Source of the DNA: Oscillospiraceae bacterium
Lineage (GTDB): Bacteria > Bacillota_A > Clostridia > Oscillospirales > CAG-272
Length of the DNA: 6,514 nt
Direction of reading: 5' to 3'
NCBI GenBank assembly: GCA_015063445.1
Contig: SVUD01000075.1
Coordinates: forward strand, 1-6,514
Within the stretch, counting starts at the first letter, position 1; each line of letters opens with the position of its first letter. Positions 1 through 4,797 of the stretch are shown here, one piece after another. A model generated the notes under the pieces. It searched no databases and had not been told where the DNA came from. It saw only the letters and a program-made list of their open reading frames with translations. A program made the translations under genes and the position numbers.

Positions 1-299
1 ATGAGGTCCGAGCGAATTAAGGCGAAGCTTAAAATCGAAATACCCCAAAGGATATATCCAAAGCAGATAAACGCCTTGCGTTTTCCGAGCTTATCCGAAA
101 GCGCGCCGATAGTCAGAGTTGTTACGGTAGCAGATACAGCGCTTAAAGATACCATGAGGGAGATTTCAGAGGCGCTGGCGTTGAACATTTTGTATATAAA
201 AACGTTGAAATACATATTTTCAACCACCCATGCAATCTGCCCCGCGAGGCTGAAAATAACAAGTGCCAGGTAGAACTTCTTATTGGTTTTAGTGTTCAT
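1..299 (-). CDS. MFS transporter, N-terminal part (runs off window)
   Basis: This is the first 99 codons of a major facilitator superfamily carrier; the gene continues past the left edge. Residues about 9-35 and 46-64 are hydrophobic helices (TM1 and TM2). They are followed at residues 65-75 by G-A-L-S-D-K-L-G-K-R-K, which is the MFS motif A (GxxxDRxGRR type) in the loop between TM2 and TM3. TM3 begins at about residue 76. The ATG at 299 is preferred because an AAAGG ribosome binding site lies 8 nt upstream; an in-frame ATG at 305 sits too close to that site. The substrate cannot be read from the N-terminus. The gene is on the same strand as the PII/DUF1538 operon, but a terminator-like hairpin at 322-364 separates them, so it is probably its own transcription unit or expressed by read-through. 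I saw no convincing promoter for it; a TATAGT box falls inside the hairpin loop. Family assignment is confident. Confidence 0.85.
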   Translation of the reverse strand, partial: MNTKTNKKFYLALVIFSLAGQIAWVVENMYFNVFIYKMFNASASEISLMVSLSAVSATVTTLTIGALSDKLGKRKAFICFGYILWGISILSFALIRSDL

Positions 300-321
300 A
301 AGCATACCTTTCAGTTTGATT

Positions 322-364
322 AAGAAAATAGCGTAGCCGAACTATATTATTACGGTTACGCTAT
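322..364 (-). terminator. Intrinsic terminator after the PII/DUF1538 operon
   Basis: Bases 328-339 and 353-364 form a 12-bp stem around a 13-nt loop. It has one imperfect pair (336/356), which is G-U on the plus strand and C-A on the minus strand. Reading on the minus strand, the stem is followed directly by TTTTCTTA (328 down to 321). It starts 8 nt after the stop codon of the 125-aa PII-like gene. The plus-strand side is also T-rich, so it may work in both directions. Confidence 0.7.
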
Positions 365-372
365 CATTTTTA

Positions 373-750
373 TTATGATTCAGTGGTGTCAGCCTTCTTG
401 TTCTTTTCGTTTTTAGAGGGCTTAGCATCCCATTTTATGTGGTCCGCAAGACCTACGGCTGCGGTAACGGGCATAGAAAACGCAATACCTTGACCGGGAG
501 TTTTAAGTCCGACCGCGCGGTAAAGGGCGTGAAGAATATCGTTTTTTATCTCGGTTGGGACGAGAATCATGACAATCTCCTTTTCGGGCTGTACGGTGAT
601 TTCGAAGAGGCGCTCCGCCTCACTGTTGGCGGTACCTCTTGCGTGAATAACCGTTCCGCCTCTTGCGCCGAATTCCTTGGCTGCGTCCATAACCGCGTCC
701 GAGAATCCTGCGTTTACTATACAAAATATAACCTCGTGCTTATAAGTCAT
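373..750 (-). CDS. PII-like signalling protein (short T-loop), 125 aa
   Basis: This is a small cytoplasmic protein of the PII (GlnB-like) superfamily, a ferredoxin-like fold that forms trimers and binds nucleotides. What can be seen: a first beta strand (E6-N13), a helix, then G-x-R-G-G-T-V-I-H-A-R-G-T (residues 28-40), matching the second strand of GlnB (M-T-V-T-E-V-K-G). A third strand follows (E58-P65), then a helix and a glycine-rich B-loop, T-P-G-Q-G-I-A-F (84-91), where PII proteins hold the nucleotide phosphates. The stretch between strands 2 and 3 is about 17 residues, much shorter than the GlnB T-loop, and has no Tyr51 equivalent, so GlnD-type uridylylation is not expected. The C-terminus (106-125) is a charged Lys/Glu/Ser tail. 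The ATG at 750 has AAGGAG 9 nt upstream. It is the last gene of the operon, 27 nt after the other PII-like gene. Ligand and target are unknown; the neighbouring DUF1538 protein is the obvious candidate target (inference). Confidence 0.85.
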   Translation of the reverse strand: MTYKHEVIFCIVNAGFSDAVMDAAKEFGARGGTVIHARGTANSEAERLFEITVQPEKEIVMILVPTEIKNDILHALYRAVGLKTPGQGIAFSMPVTAAVGLADHIKWDAKPSKNEKNKKADTTES

Positions 751-777
751 TTCAGTTTTCTCCTTATCTGGTTTATC

Positions 778-1188
778 TCAGCGCGGAATGTTTGCGAGGA
801 ACTGATATATCGCTACGCCTATTGTTCCGGTCATTGGAACAGTGTAGGCGATTCCCTTACCGTTTTTTATGGTCTGGAATTTTTCATCGAGGGCGCTAAG
901 AGCCGCCGCCGCCTTTTCTTCCTTGATAACGCTGATAATAACGCTTTTTTCCGAATCGGGAATACCGAGCATACTGAGTGTTTCCGCGCTTGCCGTACCT
1001 CTTGCGCCAAGCGTGAGCTGCATATTTACATCAAACGCTTGAAGAAAGTCCGCGTAGAATTCAGCCTTTTTTCTGTTAACAACGGTAAAAAGAAGCTGAA
1101 GTCTGTTGGGTGCAAGCTCCATAGTCTGTTTACTTTGTCTGCTTCTGGGAGTACGGGAGGCAGGCTGAGTTTTAATGTTTTCGTTCAT
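778..1188 (-). CDS. PII-like signalling protein (divergent, basic N-terminal tail), 136 aa
   Basis: This is a second, divergent PII superfamily protein. After a basic, low-complexity tail (residues 1-27, rich in Arg, Ser, Gln) comes strand 1 (L30-V37). It is followed by a helix, then G-A-R-G-T (61-65), the same signature as in the downstream paralogue, and a strand (S82-I88). A B-loop-like segment I-K-N-G-K-G-I-A-Y (107-115) leads into the final strand and a hydrophobic C-terminus. As in its neighbour, the T-loop region (65-81) is short and lacks the modified tyrosine. The start at 1188 is chosen because AAAGGA stands 8 nt upstream; the internal ATG at 1122 would remove the tail but has no ribosome binding site. 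The gene lies 22 nt after the DUF1538 gene and 27 nt before the other PII-like gene, a clear operon. The two proteins differ too much to be a recent duplication and might form separate or mixed trimers. Ligand unknown. Confidence 0.82.
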   Translation of the reverse strand: MNENIKTQPASRTPRSRQSKQTMELAPNRLQLLFTVVNRKKAEFYADFLQAFDVNMQLTLGARGTASAETLSMLGIPDSEKSVIISVIKEEKAAAALSALDEKFQTIKNGKGIAYTVPMTGTIGVAIYQFLANIPR

Positions 1189-1210
1189 AAGCTGTTTCCT
1201 TTCCTCCGTT

Positions 1211-2752
1211 CTACATAAAGTTGATTATCTGCTCGTCGTCGGCGTTGAGAATACGTTTGATCGCTATACGCTTACGCATCATGTTGGTAACGACAGCTCT
1301 GAAGCCGAGTATCTGAATAGTTATAAGCGGAGTCATCGCGACCATAGCTACTATTCCGAAGGCGAGACTCATGATGCTTGACTCACCCTGAAGTGCGTAG
1401 CAAACACCGATAGACAGTGGGAGAATAAAGCCTGAGGTAAGCGGACCGCTTGCGACTCCACCGGAGTCAAACGCGATTGCTGTATAAAGACCGGGAACGA
1501 AGAAGGAAAGTCCAAGAGATATGAAATATCCCGGAATAACGTAGTAGAGAATATTGAAATCAAGAATAATGCGGAGCATGGAAAGACCGATTGAAATTCC
1601 AACGCCGATAGAAAGCGCTATCATCATAGCCCTGCGGCTTACCGTACCGTCCGTTATCTCCTCGACCTGCTTGTTAAGAACCTGAACCGCAGGCTCAGCG
1701 AGTACGACCACCATTCCGAGAATAAATCCGAATATGACTATTACGGCAGGGGCGGCGTTAGAGGCAAGCTCTGTACCAAGCTTGTATCCAATGGGCATAA
1801 ATCCGACTGTAACAGAGGTGAGAAACAGAACGAGACCTATAAAAGTATAGATTATACCGAGCGTAATACGGATAAGTCTCTTTTTTGGGAGCTTTAAGAA
1901 GAATATTTGCAGAATAAAGAAGAATGCCACGATAAGTCCAAGCGCAAGGAGAACCTCGCCGACTGTGTTGAGTACAGTCTCCAAAAGAGCGAATCCGAGT
2001 CCGTTTGCGACGTTATAATCGGGCGTTGGATAAGAGATAGGCTTATTTGCCGTAACGCCGAGAAGCATAACCGCAAGAATAGGACCGATAGAGCACATAG
2101 CAATAAGACCGAAGCTGTTTTCACCTACGTCCTTACCGCCCATAGTTCCCGCAATACCGACACCGAGCGCCATTATGAACGGAACTGTGATAGGCCCTGT
2201 CGTTACTCCGCCGGAATCAAAGGCAAGCGCCAGAAAATCCACGTTTCCGTTTGTTATCAGAAGCGCTGCGAAAGCGAATAAAAGCATATAGAAGAATATA
2301 AGCATTGACGACAGAGGCTTACGGAACAGTATTTTAAGCACCGATAGAACAAGGAATAAGCCCACGCCTACTCCAACCGTTACGATAAGCAGCGTGCCGT
2401 TTATTGAGCCTGAAACCTGATCTGCGAGAACGGAAAGATCAGGCTCAGCCACCGTGATAAGAAGTCCCATAAGGAAGCAAACGGAGAGTAGCAGCTTAAT
2501 GCTTTTTGATTTTGTAAGTCCTGAGCCGATATGCTCACCCATAGGAGTCATAGCGATTTCGGCGCCGAGGTTGAACATTCCAATACCGAAAATCAAAAAT
2601 ACGGACGAAACAAGAAAAACCGTAAGCTCGGTAGCCGTAAGATTAACAAGCGGAGTAAGGTTCAGTATTACTACTATTATTGCGACAGGAAGCACCGAAA
2701 CGAGTGATTCTCTGAACTTTTTAACAAAAACGCTTTCAAATATATTTTTCAA
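1211..2752 (-). CDS. DUF1538 family membrane transporter, two fused repeats, 513 aa
   Basis: This is a polytopic membrane protein of the DUF1538 family. It consists of two homologous halves: A-E-P at 102-104 recurs at 352-354, and F-D-S-G-G-V at 178-183 recurs at 428-433, both exactly 250 residues apart. Each half has several hydrophobic helices. Known of the family (from memory): the Halomonas DUF1538 proteins UmpA and UmpB were reported to act together as a Na+(Li+,K+)/H+ antiporter. The single-chain form here would correspond to a fusion of two such halves; cation/proton exchange is inference, not seen. Start: TTG at 2752, with an in-frame TAA 9 nt upstream and AAGGAG 11 nt before it, so no upstream start is possible. 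It is the first gene of an operon with two PII-like genes, which suggests nucleotide- or metabolite-controlled transport. The FDSGG and AEP repeats probably line the substrate path (inference). Confidence 0.88.
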   Translation of the reverse strand: MKNIFESVFVKKFRESLVSVLPVAIIVVILNLTPLVNLTATELTVFLVSSVFLIFGIGMFNLGAEIAMTPMGEHIGSGLTKSKSIKLLLSVCFLMGLLITVAEPDLSVLADQVSGSINGTLLIVTVGVGVGLFLVLSVLKILFRKPLSSMLIFFYMLLFAFAALLITNGNVDFLALAFDSGGVTTGPITVPFIMALGVGIAGTMGGKDVGENSFGLIAMCSIGPILAVMLLGVTANKPISYPTPDYNVANGLGFALLETVLNTVGEVLLALGLIVAFFFILQIFFLKLPKKRLIRITLGIIYTFIGLVLFLTSVTVGFMPIGYKLGTELASNAAPAVIVIFGFILGMVVVLAEPAVQVLNKQVEEITDGTVSRRAMMIALSIGVGISIGLSMLRIILDFNILYYVIPGYFISLGLSFFVPGLYTAIAFDSGGVASGPLTSGFILPLSIGVCYALQGESSIMSLAFGIVAMVAMTPLITIQILGFRAVVTNMMRKRIAIKRILNADDEQIINFM

Positions 2753-2763
2753 GGCGTATTACG

Positions 2764-2769
2764 CTCCTT
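2764..2769 (-). promoter_or_regulatory. Ribosome binding site deciding a TTG start
   Basis: AAGGAG on the minus strand lies 11 nt upstream of TTG at 2752. The reading frame has a stop codon three codons upstream and no ATG or GTG near the N-terminus of the protein, so this site fixes TTG as the start of the DUF1538 gene. Confidence 0.75.
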
Positions 2770-2808
2770 AAAATGCAATGGATAGATAAAAAGCTTCATA
2801 TTAATAGT

Positions 2809-2837
2809 ATTGTACCATATCAAAAGAATTAAGTCAA
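2809..2837 (-). promoter_or_regulatory. Promoter of the DUF1538-PII operon
   Basis: On the minus strand TTGACT (2837-2832) is followed after 17 bp by TACAAT (2814-2809). A TGG immediately before the -10 makes it an extended -10 promoter. The predicted start is near 2802, giving a leader of about 50 nt. Match to the housekeeping sigma-A consensus is strong, so basal expression should be substantial. Confidence 0.8.
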
Positions 2838-2856
2838 TACAAAAAAAGCGATAATT

Positions 2857-2881
2857 TTAACATTGTAAAAAACAATATTAA
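2857..2881. promoter_or_regulatory. 25-bp inverted repeat between divergent promoters (operator candidate)
   Basis: The arms TTAACATTGT (2857-2866) and ACAATATTAA (2872-2881) are complementary at 9 of 10 positions around five A residues. The repeat lies between the DUF1538 promoter and the thioredoxin promoter, centred at 2869. That is about 67 bp from each predicted transcription start. It does not resemble the GTGA/TCAC repeat next to it, so a second regulator is possible. No binding protein can be named. Confidence 0.45.
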
Positions 2882-2888
2882 GTCGCTT

Positions 2889-2903
2889 TGTGACTTTGTC
2901 ACG
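2889..2903 (+). promoter_or_regulatory. Crp/Fnr-type inverted repeat upstream of thioredoxin
   Basis: GTGA-CTTTG-TCAC (2890-2902) is a perfect inverted repeat, also readable as GTGAC-TTT-GTCAC. Its centre (2896) is 29 bp upstream of the first base of TATAAT, hence about -41 from the expected start, the class II activator position. The spacing is N5 rather than the N6 of E. coli CRP and FNR sites. Confidence 0.65.
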
Positions 2904-2924
2904 GAATTACTGACGGAAAAGAGA

Positions 2925-2930
2925 TATAAT
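2925..2930 (+). promoter_or_regulatory. -10 box of the thioredoxin promoter
   Basis: A perfect TATAAT lies 33 bp before the ATG. There is no TTGACA-like -35 at 16-18 bp; the position is occupied by the end of the GTGA-N5-TCAC repeat and its GGAA extension. This points to an activator-dependent promoter with a start near 2937. Confidence 0.75.
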
Positions 2931-2962
2931 AAAAGTGTAAAAACCGAAAGGAGGAATTTAAA

Positions 2963-3268
2963 ATGTCGGTTGTAAAAGTAAATATTAGTAATTTTGAGGA
3001 TATTAAAAACGCAGGGAAACCTGTACTTCTTGATTTCTATGCGGATTGGTGCGGTCCGTGCCGCATGGTAGCCCCTATCGTTGATGAGATAGCCAAGGAG
3101 CGAAGCGATATAATAGTAGGAAAGGTCAACGTTGACGAGGAGCCACGCCTTGCGGGTATGTTCAACGTGTTAAGTATTCCGTGCTTAGTGGTTATGAAGG
3201 ACGGAAGGGTAGTAGCGCAGGCGAGCGGAGCAAGACCAAAGGCGCAGATACTGTCTATGTTAGGATAA
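2963..3268 (+). CDS. trxA: Thioredoxin
   Basis: This is a cytoplasmic thiol-disulfide oxidoreductase of 101 aa, slightly shorter than the usual 104-109. Strand 1 and helix 1 precede the active site W-C-G-P-C (29-33), which follows the typical D-F-Y-A-D lead-in. The cis-proline loop is S-I-P (71-73), then L-V-V-M-K-D-G (75-81), then G-A-R-P (89-92). The residue after the cis-proline is Cys74, where most thioredoxins have Thr; a third cysteine next to the active site could be redox-active (inference). The ATG at 2963 has AAAGGAGG 8 nt upstream. The stop codon overlaps the convergent Crp/Fnr gene by 9 bp, with no terminator between them. Its promoter closely resembles that of ccdA, implying shared control. 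It may donate electrons to CcdA as well as to cytoplasmic targets. Confidence 0.95.
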   Translation: MSVVKVNISNFEDIKNAGKPVLLDFYADWCGPCRMVAPIVDEIAKERSDIIVGKVNVDEEPRLAGMFNVLSIPCLVVMKDGRVVAQASGARPKAQILSMLG

Positions 3269-3937
3269 AAGAGCGCGCAGACGCTTCTTATCCAATATTT
3301 TTATACCTTCGCTTCTGGATGCGGTGATTATGCCCTCTCCGGCAAAGTATTTCAGCATTCGTGAAACGACCTCTCGCGCGGTACCCATATATTTAGCGAT
3401 TTGCTCATGTGTGAGTCTTACGGTATCGCTTCCGTTCTTTGATACCTCATCGAGAAGGAATATAGCGAGTCTCTTGTCAAGGCTCATAAATAGAATCTGC
3501 TGTATTACCCACATAACGTCGGAGAAGCGGCTAACCGCGGTTTCGAGCGCAAATATTTTTGCTTCCGGCAACCGCCTTGAAAGCTCCTCGTAAGCGCAGC
3601 CGCCGATGACTACGCATTCGCTGTTTTCTTCTGAATCCACGAAGACGTCGAAGGTTATGGTTTCAAGCACGCAGGAGGCGGAGAGTATACACATATCACC
3701 TGGGAAAAGGCGGTAAAGCGTTATCTCCTTGCCATCCTCGGAAAGCATATAAAGACGCAGTGAACCGCTATTTATAAGTATAACGCCGGTGCATTCGTTT
3801 CCGTCGTGGATGTTCGTTCCTTTTTCGAAGTGAACGTGGTGTGAAGTGCGGATAAACGTCTGACGGTCGTCTTCATTCATTTTATCCCAAAAAGGAAATG
3901 TTTTTTTAAACAGCTCGGTAAGCTCTCTCTCGTCCAT
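3260..3937 (-). CDS. Crp/Fnr family transcriptional regulator
   Basis: This is a 225-aa dimeric DNA-binding regulator. Residues about 15-115 form a cyclic-nucleotide-binding type beta barrel, with F-x-K-G-T-N-I near 37-43, N-S-G-S-L-R near 56-61 and the P-G-D loop at 79-81. A long dimer helix (about 125-150) follows. The C-terminal winged helix-turn-helix (about 174-220) has a recognition helix T-A-R-E-V-V-S-R (186-193). Its E189, S192 and R193 match the E-x-x-S-R pattern of FNR, which reads TTGA/GTGA-type half-sites. The FNR N-terminal cysteine cluster is absent, but five cysteines sit in the sensor domain (49, 83, 89, 108, 114), so a thiol switch or another cofactor is possible. The usual cAMP-binding arginine/glutamate signature was not recognised. 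ATG at 3937 with GGAG 9 nt upstream. It lies between trxA and ccdA, both preceded by a GTGA/TCAC repeat, so it is the likely regulator of both. Confidence 0.9.
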   Translation of the reverse strand: MDERELTELFKKTFPFWDKMNEDDRQTFIRTSHHVHFEKGTNIHDGNECTGVILINSGSLRLYMLSEDGKEITLYRLFPGDMCILSASCVLETITFDVFVDSEENSECVVIGGCAYEELSRRLPEAKIFALETAVSRFSDVMWVIQQILFMSLDKRLAIFLLDEVSKNGSDTVRLTHEQIAKYMGTAREVVSRMLKYFAGEGIITASRSEGIKILDKKRLRALLS

Positions 3938-3964
3938 TTTACTGCTCTCCGTATCGTTATAATT

Positions 3965-3981
3965 GCGACAAAAAACGTCGC
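3965..3981 (-). promoter_or_regulatory. Inverted repeat in the leader of the Crp/Fnr gene
   Basis: GCGAC (3965-3969) and GTCGC (3977-3981) are perfect 5-bp arms around a 7-nt spacer. The repeat begins just at the predicted transcription start of the regulator gene (about 3982). As RNA it would form a small 5' hairpin with a U-rich loop; as DNA it could be an operator for self-repression. Neither role is proven. Confidence 0.35.
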
Positions 3982-3988
3982 TATAAGA

Positions 3989-4017
3989 ATTATAACATTT
4001 TACTTTGCGTTTTTCAA
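3989..4017 (-). promoter_or_regulatory. Promoter of the Crp/Fnr regulator gene
   Basis: On the minus strand TTGAAA (4017-4012), a 17-bp spacer and TATAAT (3994-3989) are preceded by TGT, giving an extended -10. The expected start is near 3982, 45 nt before the ATG. The GTGA-N5-TCAC repeat of the divergent ccdA promoter is centred at 4054, about -72 from this start. That is close to a class I Crp position, so autoregulation is possible. Confidence 0.72.
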
Positions 4018-4046
4018 TCTTTTTTATAAAATTTAAAAAATAAAAA

Positions 4047-4061
4047 CGTGATTAAGTCACG
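4047..4061 (+). promoter_or_regulatory. Crp/Fnr-type inverted repeat upstream of ccdA
   Basis: CGTGA-TTAAG-TCACG is a perfect inverted repeat centred at 4054, 29 bp before TATAAT, exactly as at the thioredoxin promoter. Both sites are followed by GGAA. The identical spacing and flank at two places make a chance match unlikely. Confidence 0.68.
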
Positions 4062-4082
4062 GAACGGGCGGGCGAAAAGTGA

Positions 4083-4088
4083 TATAAT
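4083..4088 (+). promoter_or_regulatory. -10 box of the ccdA-tlpA promoter
   Basis: TATAAT is preceded by AAAAG-N-GA, as at the thioredoxin promoter, and has no -35 match. The predicted start is near 4095, about 31 nt before the ccdA ATG. Confidence 0.75.
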
Positions 4089-4125
4089 GTAAGCGTAAGA
4101 AAATAAAGGAATAGGAGGATAGATT

Positions 4126-4785
4126 ATGCAGTACCTGATATCTTTTCTTGAAGGAATTATAACCTTCATATCTCCGTGCCTTTTGCCTATGCTTCCGATA
4201 TACGTTTCGTATTTTGCGGGAGGAGAGCAGAGAAATACCAAAAAAGTGCTTAAAAACGCTCTTGGTTTTATTATAGGATTTACCTTAGTATTCGTGCTTC
4301 TCGGAGTGCTGGCAGGAACGCTTGGCGCGTTTTTCAGGAAATACGCGGCGGCGGTCAACGTAGTAACGGGGCTTATAGTTATATTTTTCGGTCTGAATTT
4401 TCTCGGAATATTCAAGCTGAACATATTCAAGGGCGCAAGGCGTGCAAATACCGACGGGCTTGGTTTTTTCTCCTCGCTTTTATTCGGTATCGTATTTTCG
4501 ATAGGCTGGACGCCGTGTGTCGGAGCATTTTTGGGCTCGGCGCTTATGCTTGCCGCAAGTCAAGGGCATGCGATAGAGGGTGGAATTATGCTTCTTACGT
4601 ATTCCCTGGGACTCGGCATACCGTTTCTTATCAGCGCGCTTCTGATAGATAAGCTGAAGGGAGCGTTTGATTTTATAAAGAAACACTATAAGGTTATTAA
4701 CGTTATAAGCGGTTGCCTTCTTGTAGCGGTAGGCGTCTTGATGGCAACGGGAATGTTCGGTAAGCTTTTAGCAATTATGTCATAG
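4126..4785 (+). CDS. ccdA: CcdA/DsbD-type transmembrane thiol-disulfide carrier
   Basis: This is a polytopic membrane protein of 219 aa, the usual size for CcdA, which passes reducing equivalents from cytoplasmic thioredoxin to thiol proteins outside the membrane. The two conserved redox cysteines are visible: S-P-C-L-L-P (16-21, C18) in the first helix and G-W-T-P-C-V-G (127-133, C131) in the fourth. Each is followed by the expected proline or glycine. Hydrophobic stretches near 4-29, 45-70, 76-96, 112-141, 149-172 and 190-211 fit six helices. The ATG at 4126 has AGGAGG 7 nt upstream. The tlpA-like gene begins 12 nt after the stop, and its ribosome binding site overlaps the ccdA stop, so the two are translated from one mRNA. 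In Bacillus, CcdA serves cytochrome c maturation via ResA and spore envelope assembly via StoA; no cytochrome c gene is in view, so the client here is open. Confidence 0.92.
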   Translation: MQYLISFLEGIITFISPCLLPMLPIYVSYFAGGEQRNTKKVLKNALGFIIGFTLVFVLLGVLAGTLGAFFRKYAAAVNVVTGLIVIFFGLNFLGIFKLNIFKGARRANTDGLGFFSSLLFGIVFSIGWTPCVGAFLGSALMLAASQGHAIEGGIMLLTYSLGLGIPFLISALLIDKLKGAFDFIKKHYKVINVISGCLLVAVGVLMATGMFGKLLAIMS

Positions 4786-4797
4786 GAGGAAGCTATA

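Noticed and set aside
1..273. Plus-strand open frame at the left edge
   Set aside because: It is antisense to the MFS N-terminus, which carries an intact motif A on the minus strand.
439..1218. Long plus-strand open frame of 259 codons
   Set aside because: It lies antisense to the two PII-like genes, which have clear family patterns, ribosome binding sites and operon spacing; the translation shows no known domain.
3268..3300. Weak hairpin AGCG/CGCT after the thioredoxin stop as a terminator
   Set aside because: Only 4 bp of stem and no immediate T tract.
3260..3937. Calling the regulator FNR or CRP
   Set aside because: The FNR N-terminal cysteine cluster is missing and the cAMP-binding residues of CRP were not recognised; only the superfamily can be stated.
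4014..4430. Minus-strand open frame of 138 codons over the ccdA start
   Set aside because: It is antisense to ccdA and its promoter region; CcdA cysteine motifs are intact on the plus strand.
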